This document shows, in pieces, positions 20,512 through 32,113 of a DNA stretch of 52,211 nucleotides. Made by a program: the position numbers and the translations under genes. Source of the stretch: Xanthoparmelia taractica (Eukaryota > Ascomycota > Lecanoromycetes > Lecanorales > Parmeliaceae); contig JANQBS010000267.1 of the NCBI GenBank assembly GCA_033085395.1, positions 1 to 52,211 of the forward strand. The letters run 5' to 3'. The notes beneath the pieces are model-generated. The model ran no database searches, had not been told where the DNA came from, and saw only the letters and a list, made by a program, of their open reading frames with translations. Numbering within the stretch: position 1 is the first letter of the stretch; every line of letters begins with the position of its first letter.

Positions 20512-23444
20512 TCAATCAAAGCTTCTTTCTGGAGACTCTAACGCCTCTTCCACAACGCGGAAAAAGAGGATGGGAGTCACAATTACCTTGGTGCTCCTCC
20601 CGGCAAACCACTTCCTCACTTCCTCTAGCTGCTCATCTGACGTGAATCCGGCCGTACAAATCTGCACAACACTACTCAGCATGCTCAGACTGGCGGGACA
20701 CTTCTTGTTGATGGGCTCCCAATTCTCTGTCATCCAGCTCCACAAGCCCTCAATGCCCTCCTTCTCATTCCTCAGCCCCGCAATGGGTAAATACACATCC
20801 TGGCCCTTGACGTCGTCGCTCAATGGCAAATCCAGGGAACGTTGAATCAACTTCTTGCCCTTCGCGCGGCCCAGGGAGCGTAGAGCGGTGTTGCGCTCAT
20901 CGGCGTCATTGGCAGTCTTGTACTCCTCGAAGATGGTGTCGTATTCCTTATCGCCACCGTTCTGCAGAACGATAGCGTAGACACTCCCACGAATGTTCGG
21001 GTGGATGGCTTTACGGTTGCCGGCAGCCCACTCCTTAAACATGCCCTGTGCGGCCTCGATGATCTTCTCATCTCCGGAAAGACCAGCGCAGCCAAAGAGA
21101 AGAGCTTTGAACTGCGCTTGGATGTGATCTTCATCAGGTGTGAAAGCCCAGCCTTTCTCATGGGCTTTGGGGCTCACGAGGTCGCGCTGAAACGCTTTGA
21201 GAGCATCTTGTGTTTTCTGGTCTTCAAAGACCCACGCGGAACGGATTGACGAGATGCGGGTCAAGAGTTCATCCCAGACAACAAATTCAGATTCGCTACT
21301 GAAGGACTTGAGGAGGGAAAGGATTCCAGATGTCTTTTGGTAGCCGGAGGAGGCGAGGGCACCAGCGTCGGCGATCATACCGGCGCGGTCTTCCACGGAA
21401 AGAAGACCTTTTTTTGCCGCTTGACCCAGCTTTTCGAGACGGTCGGGACTGTATGATGTCCTATATGTTCCGGAGTGGTCGGCATTGAGCTTAAAGAAGT
21501 CTGTATTTGGAAGTTCAAAATCCTCCTCACGGCCAAAGAGGGTCAGATCCTCGTTGACTCCGTTCTTGGTTCTGAGACCTAGGAATACGGGATAGAGGGT
21601 CTCGTCCTCCTCGGGTTTAGTATCGCCTGTTCGTAGGAATCGATTTTGTTTGACATGGATGCTCTTCGAGTCCTTACTCTCGGTCACAGTCACCACTGGA
21701 TACCCCACCTTCTTGGTCCAGATATTCATGATCTTTTCAACGGGCTTACCACTCGCATCACTGAGCGCAGCCCACAGATCTTCGGTTTTAGTGTTGCCGT
21801 AAGCATGTTTCTTGATATACTGCCGAATTCCCTCCATGAAGGTTTTTTCACCAAGATATTTGGATATCATGCGGATCACACAAGAGCCCTTCGAGTACGA
21901 AATGGCATCGAAGATCTGATTCACCTCATCTGCACGTTTTACGGGTACTTCGATAGGATGGCTACTCCGGAGGGAGTCAAGAGATAGTGCGCTCTGAAGA
22001 TCACCAACCACATAGCCCTGCCAGACTTTCCACTCGGGGTAGAACTTATTGCATGAGTACCACGACATCCATGTTGCAAATCCTTCGTTGAGCCAAAGCC
22101 CATCCCAGAAGTCCATAGTGACAAGATTACCAAACCATTGATGGGCGAGTTCGTGCTGGACAACCTCTGCGACCCTCTCCTTCGTCGAGGCACCACTTTT
22201 TTGCTCGTCATACAGCAGGTCGACGACCCTGTACGTGACGAGTCCCCAATTTTCCATGGCTCCAGCACTAAAATCAGGGATAGCCACCATGTCCATTTTC
22301 GCTAATGGAAACTTGTTGTCGAATTCCTTTTCATAAAAGGCCAGTGTCTTTGCTGCAAGATCGAGAGAAAATCGGCCTTGCTCTATATCTTTGTCGGGTG
22401 TTGCGTATACTCGGATGGGCACTCGAAATGCCTTGGTCTCAACGTAGTTTAGCTCTCCGACAATGAATGCCAAAAGATACGTCGACATCGGAGGAGTCTT
22501 GTTGAACGTCACAGCTTTCTTCTTGCCTCCACTGATTTTCGACTCCACCTCCTTCTCGGATGCCACATCCATATTGCTCAAGCACGTAAGGTTCTTTTCG
22601 GCTATCAGAGTAATGGTATACTCCGCTTTCAAAGCGGGTTCGTCAAAGCATGGAAATGCCCTTCGAGCATCTGTAGGCTCCATTTGTGTGCTTGCAATGT
22701 ACTGTGTCTTGCCCTCCTTATCATTGTACGATGACCTGTAGAACCCGGCCATCTTGTCATTCAGATACCCTGTAAATGTATGCGTAAGCTGAGCTTTTGA
22801 CCCAGCAGGTATCGACTTGTCAAAAGATATTGTCGTCATCTGATTGTCTTCATTGTAGGCGAGCTTTGGGGATGAGGTGACCTCACTTCCACCAGCTGAA
22901 ATCTTTGTTGAATGAATGTCAACCTCCAGCGTGTTAAGGGAGATCGATGTCGTGTCTTCTTTAACATCAAGACTAGGAAGCGACACGATCAGCCAAAGGA
23001 CTTAAGAGACGTTGATCGGAGGAGACAAAAGTCGGACAACCTGCATTGTCTTCACCGTACATACTCAATCACCACTGTTCCCTCATAGCTGAATTTCTCA
23101 AAGTTCGGTTCCAAGGTCAAAGCATAGTGTAAGGGCTTCACATTGGTTGGCAGCACCTCTCGACTAGCCTCGACATCGACGCTTCCACCCTGCATGTCTG
23201 TAGTCTTCCTGCACATGGCTCTTCGGTGTGAGCAATATCTTACTGTCTGACTGGCTGAAAGTCTCTGATGAACGGCCTTGTGTTTCTCGAATACTCCCTT
23301 CAGACGTGAATTCTTTACGAATGCACAGAAGAAACGGGAAGGCGCAGGTGAAGACGATAGTATTCTAGGGATTGAGGTTCTATGGAAAGGTGGTTTCACA
23401 ACAAGAGCTGCTGGTCTGCGAGCTTTTGTAGTTGTCCGAATCAT
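20512..23444 (-). CDS. ape2: M1-family zinc aminopeptidase (Ape2/Aap1 type)
   Basis: Two exons on the minus strand, 23444-23056 and 22972-20512, are separated by an 83-nt intron. They give 949 residues, close to yeast Ape2 (952). The enzyme removes N-terminal residues from peptides. The exopeptidase motif GAMENWG is near residue 365, and the gluzincin motif HELAHQWFGN with downstream NEGFA (HEXXH-18-E) near 400. These define the catalytic zinc site. The C-terminal half is the ERAP1-like helical domain. The first ~76 residues are rich in arginine, serine and lysine without acidic residues at the very start, which fits a mitochondrial presequence. A second in-frame ATG at 23216 begins at the usual cytosolic N-terminus, so two forms from one gene are possible. 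The intron junction was set so that EYVRLDVKEDTTSISLNTLE reads through. Confidence 0.95.
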
Positions 23445-23775
23445 CGACCCCGCTCGCAGGTAATTAAGGTAACAATCAATTACGAAAGCTTGGTACGAGT
23501 GGAAGAGATCGAGGGGAAAGGACTGCGGCTACAACGTCTTAGATAGGAAGGTTGACGCATATAAATGCAGGGACCATTTTTAAAGAGAACTCATTATCTG
23601 CCCCTTACTACTACTGGACAGCTTTCTTAAACTCAGTAGGGTCTTAAGTACATATTGATTGAAAATACCTAGTTCCGCGACAATCCTTGGAATTTTGCAC
23701 CTGTTACCTTTCTAGAGTATGACCAGGTCATCTCCATAGAACTGCTCCTGACGCCAGAGCGCCAACCTCATACCG
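23445..23775. other. Intergenic between ape2 and ies1
   Basis: This 331-bp stretch contains the ape2 promoter and leader and the ies1 3' flank, both on the minus strand. No gene is seen. Confidence 0.5.
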
Positions 23776-26084
23776 CTAGACAATGGTGACTCCTTGGCCA
23801 CGCTCACAAGCATCTTCTTCTGTTATGTCGCCATCCTCCCCTTCACTGTCATCGCTATCCTCTTCATCCTGATCGTCATCACCACCTTCGCCGAGTAAAG
23901 CGCGATCGAGATCATCAAGATCATCGTCAGGTTTTTCTTCGTCGCGGCTTCGGTCTGCCCTCATACCCTGCCGACTACCGTCCCTCCTTCGTTTTCTCGA
24001 ACGGCCGTCTTTTTCTTCGTCCTCTGGATAAGCGTGTGACTTTCTCTTTCGTTTTCGATATCCTTCCAACATACCACCCAAAGCTCCCCTGTTCTCTTGT
24101 CTGTACAATCTCCTCATTGCCCTATCGATCGCCTTCTTGTAAGCCAGCGCTTCCTCGCCAAAATCTTCAACTTCGTGGGGATTTGGCATCAAGCCTCCGG
24201 GACCCCATGAATACTCATCGTCAGTATCGTACATATCCGGTAAATTCCTGACACGCTTCATAACCATCATCCCAAAGGAGCTATTGACCCTTCTCTTCTC
24301 CCGTCGAGCTTCGTCATGCTCCGCTAATATTTGTTTGTGTAAGATGTGATCGATGCGCATCTTTCTGTTGATATTGACCGCCTTTTGATGCGAGGTTTCT
24401 GGTCGTGGACGTCGTGAACTCATGCCATTAGAAGCTGCGCTGTACAAGATTGGATGACCAGAACCAGGAGGAACAGGAGACGACGAATGAGGATCCATTC
24501 GCGTTTTGAGGACTAGACGCTGTGGATCTGGTCTAGTTGCCGGAGGAAACCGGCCAAACAAAGGACCTCCTGATTCTCCATTGATGTCCATGCTAGGGCC
24601 TTCGTAGGCCATGGCAAGCGGCTTGTATTGTATGGCTGAGGTGGGGGACGGCGTGCGGGTGGGGTCGTTATCTGAAATTGCAATGACACCCAGCTCGTCA
24701 GTCGCTGGATCTAATAGTTGTTAGCTGGGTATTGAGGCTCTTACGAGCACTATGATGATGACCCCATCCTCTTGTAGGGCTTACTTTTCTTAGCCCTCTT
24801 CATGGGAGGGCCCACTGTCTCATCCTCTTGTAAGATGCGGATTCTTTCCTGCCTCTTCATCTCGCCATAAGCCTTTTCTTCTTCGGTATCAACATTCTCC
24901 GCTTCCGCTTGGACCTCCGTTAAGTGCTCGAATGGTGGAACCTTGAGCGGTAAGCCTCCCGTCTCGGGTCCGTGCTGCCCTGGCCCGAACGGGTTCTTCA
25001 GAGCCGCTTCCTCGGAAAAATCGCTCTCAAGGTAGAACCAGATAAGCCATAGAAAACACTTTGCTCTGCTCTTGCTGCTCAGCGTCGATCGCATGACGAG
25101 ATCAAAAAAGTCTCTTGGCGGATTGAAATGGATCTCGGAAATTTTAGGAGCATATTGAGAGAGTACGAAGATGAGGTTCACAGGATTAGTGCGAGGAACT
25201 GGAAGCGCTTTGATCTTATCAATTGTACTAGGTTGGTTTGCGTCTTCGGAAGCGCCTTTCAGTATTGACTTGAGGCGGGGAGCATCTTGAAGCTGTTTGT
25301 ACGCATTCGGGTCTTGATTAGCTTGAAGTGAAGGTATCGAGTGGTATGTTCGCAGTTGAGCGCGCATGTCGGGGAAGACTTTAATTCTCGTAAGCGTTGG
25401 CGCAATGATCAATGTCAGAGACGACGTACAATTCAGTGTCGTATTCATCCTACCCACGTTGACCAACAAGCAAACCATAGCCATATGCATCGCAGCTCCA
25501 CGATCAGCCAGCAGCTTCTCTTTGAGTATCTTGCTCGTCTTGCTACTTCGTGCCATTGCATCAACGTAGACGTCGGCGAATGTATGACCCGGCGTTCCAT
25601 CGTAAGCCTTGGTAAAGACTGCGGTGTCATCATCGAAGACACATTCGAGAAATTTCAATTGTATGTCTTTTCGCCACAGAGGTATGCCATCTTCCTTCTT
25701 TAAGTGCCGTATCTTGTTCCCTGAATACACAGAGCCGATGGTGCCATTGGCGTTTCGTCGAGTGTGAGCAACCGTCATGGTATGTGACGGATTGAACTCG
25801 GCAGCACGAGTATAAGAGTCGTTCTGAACACTCGCTGGCTCATCTTTGTCCTTTTCATCGACTTGTCCCGAGTCTCCATCGATCCATATAATTGGCTGCT
25901 TCGAAGGAGTCTCAGGCTTGACAGATTCGCTAGGAGTCAGCTGATCCTCGGGCCTATGTTTGGTCTTGACGAGAGGCTCTGGCGAAGTAAGAATGTGCTG
26001 TAAGCTCTGCTTGGGATCGGACTTATTCGCTCGTGGCGACAAGGTAGAACGAGCACTGGGCTGGTTCTCAGCATCCACTTCCAT
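23776..26084 (-). CDS. ies1: INO80 chromatin-remodelling complex subunit Ies1
   Basis: Three exons on the minus strand are proposed: 26084-25430, 25378-24785 and 24710-23776 (introns of 51 and 74 nt), giving 727 residues. Ies1 is a nuclear, fungal-restricted subunit of the INO80 nucleosome remodeller. The conserved core lies at about 130-410. It includes IPLWRKDIQLKFLECVFDD, then TFADVYVDAMARSSKTSKIL, AQLRTYHSIPSLQ, PRTNPVNLIFVLSQYAPKI and SDFSEEAALKNPFGPG. The first intron is a multiple of three with no stop, so the frame is open through it. Removing it restores the conserved joint LNFFPDMRAQLRTYH. The third exon encodes a basic/acidic tail with a bipartite-looking KRKRKS...RSRKRRRD nuclear signal and an aspartate/glutamate-rich end. 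Without joining at 24785/24710 the two halves would look like separate genes. Confidence 0.86.
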
Positions 26085-27396
26085 CTCTCCACGACTCTAT
26101 CGATTCTGCGCGTGCGAGATTTATCTTGCCAGTTTTCCCCCTTCAGGAGCTCGGAAGCGAGCACTTGCAGCTATGCATCCCCTATCGATAGCGGGGGCTA
26201 TTTAGGTCGTCCCCCTACCTGTCACTTTGACGTAACCGCCATGGTTGAAGGTTCATGACAGATGCTGTAATTAGCCTGTGAGTGAAGGATGGTGGTAAGG
26301 TGTACGTGTTAGACCTACGACTGATACAAGCTTCATTGAATCAATTCGGCCTTGCAGCGGTCACCTTCCGCCATGTTATCCCCGAGGATCACCCATGTAC
26401 TAAGTAAAGTATCCCAAGTGGCGACACGAGTGGGGGCAACGGGGGCAACCCCCAATTGGCTTGACTGGACACATGTTCTCCTTCAACGAAAAGCGGCATC
26501 TACATTATACAAGACACTCCAATGAACCTGCACGGGGCGCTAGTAGCAAGTATACAACTAATTGTTATGTGAAGCTGTAGACTGTTTTTTTTGGTCTTAA
26601 GAGACCAACGCTTAGATCATCAGATCCAGTGATGCTGTCTTGGAGGTTTAAGACCTGAGGACAAACCCCAGAGGTCCCAAATATCGCTCAGTGCCACGTC
26701 TGAAGGCCATCTTCAACGCACTAAGCACAACAGCCCACCCAGTGTGAGCATTGCGGCCTATGTCGCCTGAACGACGCCCTAGGTATCTAGATGCTGTCCA
26801 TCACTGATACGTTATGAACACCGAACTTTCCGTGATATGAGAGGGAGATGTATGTGTTGTGGCCAATGCAAGGTTCGGATCGATGAAGATAGGGTCGGTA
26901 TTTGCTTTTGTAAGGAAATGAAGCACGTATTAGCCCGAGTGAAACCGCTAAAATGGAAGAGATCTATCGTGTAGTCGAAATGCCTGGAGCCGGCTGACGG
27001 CCAGCATAACCGCAGTAAGGTTCGTAAGATCAACGCCCATAAAGACCGGACATGTCCTGCGTAAGCCATCAGGCTCCGGGCCTGCGCAGGGTATCAAGGC
27101 CAATCAGTCTAAATGGGTATACGCCAACGCTATCTATGATACGTGCTGATGGACAGTTGTAACGTCGCTCTGTGGTAAACGTTGGCATGGCTGTACTGCG
27201 CCGAGCCCAGCATGTCGGAGGAAAAAGGCCAGTGTGAAGAGGCTTCGTCAAGAATCAAAAATCTAAATGCTGTTAAGAAAAGTGTAGGAATCGTGATATG
27301 ATCGGGCACTGAGGCCAGGCGCCAGGACTGCGTCGTGCAAGAACAGTCATCTCCGAAGTACCTGGAGAAGAGGCGCCAAGGAGGCGGTAGTGGCAT
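26085..27396. other. Intergenic between ies1 and ded1
   Basis: This 1.3-kb stretch holds the ies1 promoter and the ded1 3' flank. Minus-strand frames of 60-90 codons at 26812-27396 are unremarkable. No gene, RNA or repeat is recognised. Confidence 0.45.
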
Positions 27397-29526
27397 CTAC
27401 CACCAGGAAGACTGCCCGCCAGGTCCAGATGGATTTCCGTAGCTGCCGCCTCCGTACCCGCCGCCATATCCTCCGCCTCCGCCTCCATAGGATGGTGCAC
27501 CGCCACCGTAGCCTAGAATTCCATCAGCATCAACATTGACGCTTATCACAGAGAGAACTTACCACCGAAGCCGCCGGCTGGTGGGCCGCCACCTATGCCC
27601 CCACCGTAGGCATTTTGCTGGGCAAATCGGTCGCCGCCTTTACGGAAGTCTCGGGTGGCTCCTCCACCACGTCCGCGGCCACCTGAGCGACCACCACGAC
27701 CACCTCCACCGAAGCCAGTACCTTCGCGTGCAACATTCTCCAGAAACGCAGGGACTTCCTGATGGGCTTCTTTCAGGAGCTCAATCATGTCCCTAACAAT
27801 GCCGCGATTTCCTCGGTTGAAAAACGCGGTTGACTTTCCGGTATTACCAGCACGACCAGTACGACCAATACGATGGACGTAGTCATCAATATCAGTTGGG
27901 AGGTCATAGTTGACAACGTGAGTGACATTTGGGATGTCAAGACCTCGGGCTGCGACTGCAGTGGCAACCAAGATTGGGCAGCGTCCATTACGGAACATCT
28001 CTAGAGCACGCTCACGCTCACGCTGCGTCCGGTCTCCATGGATCGATGTAGCGGGGAAGTTCTGGTTGATTAAGAAATCTGACAAGGTGTCTGCCATACG
28101 CTTAGTTTCCACGAAGATCAGGGTAAGACCAGCACCATGGGTGTGAAGGATATCTAGCAGGACAGAGCGCTTGTCTAGGTCTTCAACATATTCGATACTC
28201 TGAGTGATGTTCTCTGAGGTTGATCCGACACGACCAACGGAGAGAAAGACATAGTCCTTCAGGAAGTCCCGAGCAAGCATTTGGATGTCTCGGGGGAATG
28301 TTGCTGAAAACATGAGCGTCTGGCGTCTCTCAACTCCAGGCATGTCCTCTTCTTCGACGATGCGACGGATCTGAGGTTCGAACCCCATGTCCAACATACG
28401 ATCCGCCTCATCGAGAACTAGATATTTGATATTAAGCAAAGAAATACGTCCACGTTCAATCAAGTCGACAAGACGACCGGGAGTGGCAACAAGTAGATCG
28501 CACCCTCGCTCCATGGAGTGTAGCTGTGTACCAATATTAGCTCCTCCATACACCACGCAGGGACGAACCCAAGAGCGGTAGGAAAATTTTCTGGCTTCGT
28601 CATATATTTGTGATACCAGCTCTCTAGTAGGGGCCAGAATCAAAGAGGTAGGCAATGCCTTCCGAGAGCGGTAGCCCATGCCACCGCCTTGAGGAGGTGC
28701 AGCAGATGATGGACCGTGGATATATGCTTGTGATAGGATTGGGAAAAGGAACCCGCCAGTCTTGCCCGACCCAGTCTGAGCACAAGCCATCAAGTCTCGA
28801 CCACCCATGACGATGGGGATTGAGTACTTCTGGACTGGTGTGGGAGTCTTATAGCTTGCGAGCTTGATGTTCGATAGTAGATGGTCATCTAAAGGAGGAT
28901 TTGTGAATTGTAGACAAGGCTCTGGAACGTCTTGGCCGGATGCTTCAACAGGGATATCGTCGTAATTCGAGAAGTTGATACCAGTGTGTAACTTTGAAGG
29001 GTCATTGGGGACACCAAAGAGTTCACGCTCCACACGTTGATTGACAGGTCCAGGTATGTGTTTACCATCTTTCCACTGTCCATCGCCTGATCCGCGGGCA
29101 GCACTACCGCCTCCGCCGTATGACGAACCTCCTCCTCCAGGTCTTCCATAAGCGTTCTCATCAAATCCACGAGCAGCGTGGTTATCCCAAGTAGCAGGAG
29201 GAGGACCGCCGTTCGTAAAAGGTGCTCCATAGCTTCTTGGGGTGAAATTTGGAGCATTTGCCCAGTTTGGGGCGGCATGGGGGTCATTCCTCACGTCTCT
29301 AAGGCAGGAAAATTAGCGAGTTCTGGTTGAAAGTTTTGAAGGATATCCGAACTTACTTTGATGGTCCATTCCAAGTACTTCCGTGGGCTGGACCGCTCAT
29401 ATGAGGCGGTGGTCCATCCATTTGCGGTGGTGGCATACCGCGCATGTGGGGCGGAATATAAGCTGAGCGTCCTTGACCCTGCTGGGAGTCCAAGGACAAC
29501 CCATTCATGTTGAGTTGATCAGCCAT
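27397..29526 (-). CDS. ded1: DEAD-box ATP-dependent RNA helicase Ded1 (DDX3 family)
   Basis: Three exons on the minus strand are proposed: 29526-29357, 29298-27563 and 27512-27397 (introns of 58 and 50 nt), giving 673 residues. Ded1 unwinds mRNA leaders during translation initiation. It has the N-terminal eIF4E-proximal type motif (GRSAYIPPHMRG), the Q motif (YKTPTPVQKYSIP), motif I AQTGSGKT (~230), PTRELVSQI, DEAD (~356), SAT (~388) and HRIGRTGRAGNTG (~535). The arginine/glycine-rich tail ends in SSWW, the usual Ded1 terminus, which only appears after splicing in the last small exon. The leader contains a consensus GTAAGT at 29660 (minus), so a 5' UTR intron is likely. An upstream in-frame start at 29625 exists, but the ADQLNMNGLSL start at 29526 is the family one. 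Confidence 0.97.
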
Positions 29527-30123
29527 GTTGTGGTAGCGGTTCAATATGGGGTTATGTTCTTGTGTGGTTTTAGTGATTGATTTGGGTGATAAGTCAGGTT
29601 GAACTGATAAGAGAATCAAATCCACGCCTACTGACGAGTCTGGTAGTAGGGCTAACTTACACTTGTGGGCAGGTCTCTGAAGATATATCTAAGATTTGGA
29701 GGATGTGAAAAATTACTAGGAGGCCGGGCCGTGATCTGAGCTGAAAAAGGTGAACGAGGCTGAGCCGTCTTAAGCTCCTGTAAGCCTCTCGGCCGAGGAT
29801 AAGAGCTGAGAGAAAATGAAGGGAACACTCTCCACAGAAAGGACAGTGCTATATGGGAAGAGGATTTGGGGGTAGAATATGTGTATTTGAGTGATGAGAA
29901 AGATGCAGGAACATTTGCAGCAGGCAAAAAAGTTTGATGATCTAGTGTTTGTCTGTTCAGCCCTGCAGTCGGGCCTTGGCGCTTGACGCTAAGGTATGGT
30001 AGCCTTCAGTGACTTTCTAAGGTAAATTGATAGTCAAGGGCTTCGAGTCTTCATTTCCTATGGAAGATTAAACCAACAATGACGTGTAAAGGAAGTCTCT
30101 ACTGAAACGCTATGGTCAAAGCA
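29527..30123. promoter_or_regulatory. ded1 promoter and leader; 3' flank of cypB
   Basis: This 597-bp stretch contains the ded1 5' leader, with a GTAAGT donor at 29660 reading minus and candidate TCAG acceptors before 29526. That suggests a spliced 5' UTR. The distal part lies beyond the end of the longer cypB reading frame. No separate gene is seen. Confidence 0.45.
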
Positions 30124-31210
30124 TCAGGCCAAACTTTTCTCTACCGTAGGCTTGCGAGTCCTGAGCAAGGACAGTACGACACCAACGATCACGCCAAAGA
30201 AAATAAATTTTGTCATGAGGCTCAATCCGTGGCTCTCCGTTGGAGGAGTCACAGGGGATTCTGTAGTTTTTGGCTGCTGCTGCTGCTGCTTCGGTTCGTC
30301 TCCCAAAGTCACGTCCAACTCGTCGCCTGGCACCGCAGGAAGAGCCGATCCGATGAGTTCTTGACCGACAAATATCAGCAATGCCAGAGCGTCACGAGTG
30401 ACAAGAGATGAGGAAACATCTAAAGTTCCGCATGGGTACCTTCTTTTGGCACCGGCAACTCCCCCGCCTTTGCGATCTTGACCGTCTTGGCGGGCTTGTC
30501 TCCAGCGCCTTTTGGCACATTTTCCACCTTCTCCACGACGTCGTAGCCTTCTAAAACCTCCCCAAAGACTACATGCTTTCCATCCAACCATCTAATGCAG
30601 CATTAGCATGGACCGATATTGAAATTTATAACAGCGGACTTACGAAGTAATGGCTGTGGTGATGAAGAATTGGGATCCGTTGGTATCCTTCCCAGAATTG
30701 GCCATGCTGAGTATGCCGGTCTTAGTGTGCTTCAACTTGAAGTTCTCGTCAGGGAACTTGTTCCCATAGATGGATTTTCCACCAGTGCCTGATGTCAATG
30801 TCAACACCCCATCTCTTGTACTGTCTGTTTATCTTTGTCCATACCGTCGCCGTTGGTGAAGTCACCACCCTGAATCATGAATTGCTTGATGACTCTGTGG
30901 AAAGTCGATCCCTCATAACCGAAACCCTTTTCCCCTGTGCACAAAGCACGGAAGTTTTCGGCGGTCTTGGGGACTGTCTTCCCATAGAGACCAATGACGA
31001 CTCTGCCTAACTCTTCATCCCCGTGTGTGATATCAAAATAGACCTAAGAGCAGCTGTCAAATGGATTGCCCCACCTGGTGCGGATGGTTTGAACTCTACC
31101 TTGTGTGTTATCTTTGGTCCCTTGGCCGCAGACGAGGTTTGCGCAAGGAAAACAAATGATGCTGTCAGGATGAGCAGCAACGAAATGACAACTCGCTGTA
31201 TATTGGCCAT
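30124..31210 (-). CDS. cypB: ER cyclophilin B, peptidyl-prolyl cis-trans isomerase, two possible C-termini
   Basis: Exons on the minus strand: 31210-31100, 31043-30845, 30788-30644, then 30591 onward (introns of 56, 56 and 52 nt). A signal peptide (~1-28) precedes the cyclophilin fold: FHRVIKQFMIQGGDF near 84-98, NGSQFFITT, and the cyclosporin-contact tryptophan in SWLDGKHVVFG (W153). It catalyses proline isomerisation during folding in the ER lumen. Reading straight on, exon 4 ends at 30420 with HAEL, an HDEL-like ER-retention tail (208 residues). Alternatively an 80-nt intron (30439-30360; donor GTACCC, branch-like CTGAT, acceptor CAAG) removes that stop. It then joins an open exon to 30124, giving 280 residues with a polyglutamine/proline linker and one C-terminal membrane span (FIFFGVIVGVVLSLL). 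The listed span covers both forms. The gene is divergent with uS13m. Confidence 0.95.
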
Positions 31211-31435
31211 GGTGTATATCGTCGACTATGGTAGAGACTTTGATGTTTGAGTGATGGAGCACAGCAGTACGGAGTAGAAGAACACCTTTCGGACTCTCTC
31301 CAATCAAATGGACGCTACTACATACCGAAGATTTGCCGTATGTATCTCAACCTTGACCCAAATCTTTCGATCACTGGGTCTGAGATATTACATCGAATTG
31401 AGGCAGCAAAGCGAATACTCCTACTATACACGATC
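31211..31435. promoter_or_regulatory. Divergent promoter between cypB and uS13m
   Basis: Only 225 bp separate the two start codons. An in-frame ATG at 31337 lies upstream of the uS13m start with no stop between them, so part of this stretch could be coding if transcription starts early. Confidence 0.5.
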
Positions 31436-31937
31436 ATGGTATGTCCACTCCACCTCGACTCCCTAAGGAACTCAATTGACACAACCCAGGTCTTCATCCT
31501 AGGCCTCAACTTCCCCGAAACACGCCTCGTCCTCGTACATCCCCTTCCCCTTCCCTTCCCCTTCCCTTTCCCCTCTCCCCCCCCTCACCAAAACCAACCG
31601 TCTAACACCCCATCCTCCCCCTTAGAAAACAATCCAAACCTTCTACGGTGTCGGCCCCCAAGTATCCCGCCACCTGCTCGCGCGCCTGCACATCCACCCC
31701 AGCGCGCGCCTCAGCTCCCTCACCAACCAAGCCGTCATCGACATCAACGCCGAGCTGGCGAACCTGAAGATCGAAAACGACCTAAGGAGAGAGTTGAGGC
31801 AGAATATTACGCGGTTGAGGGATATGGGGAGTTATAGGGGGAGGAGGCACGCGATGGGGATGCCGGTGAGGGGGCAGAGGACACGGACGCAGACGGCGAC
31901 GGCGGGGAAGTTTAATAGGGTTGATCGGTTGGGGTGA
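31436..31937 (+). CDS. sws2: Mitochondrial small-subunit ribosomal protein uS13m
   Basis: Three exons: 31436-31438 (the ATG alone), 31490-31534 and 31626-31937 (introns of 51 and 91 nt), giving 119 residues. It is the mitoribosomal counterpart of bacterial S13, at the head of the small subunit. The reading VFILGLNFPETRLV joins across the second intron to KTIQTFYGVGPQVSRHL, a helix-two-turn-helix typical of uS13. The C-terminal signature is LRDMGSYRGRRHAMGMPVRG then GQRTRTQTATAGKFNR. The 5' intron is a multiple of three without stops, and a further ATG at 31337 is in frame, so longer N-termini are possible. The second intron is extremely pyrimidine-rich (CCCTT/CCTTCC units) with a CTAAC branch site. 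The yeast homologue Sws2 is 143 residues. Confidence 0.92.
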
Positions 31938-32113
31938 TGGGGAGGGGGAAAGGGGGAAAGAGGCAAGGGTTGGAAGCATAGCTACGGCGTTGGTGCGTTG
32001 GGCGGATGTTTTGTGTCAGGAAATGGGACAGTATACTCATTCGGGTAACATCATCGAAAGACGAAGTGAAACATGTCAGCATTGGGTATATATCCTTTTG
32101 AAAACCCTATCCT

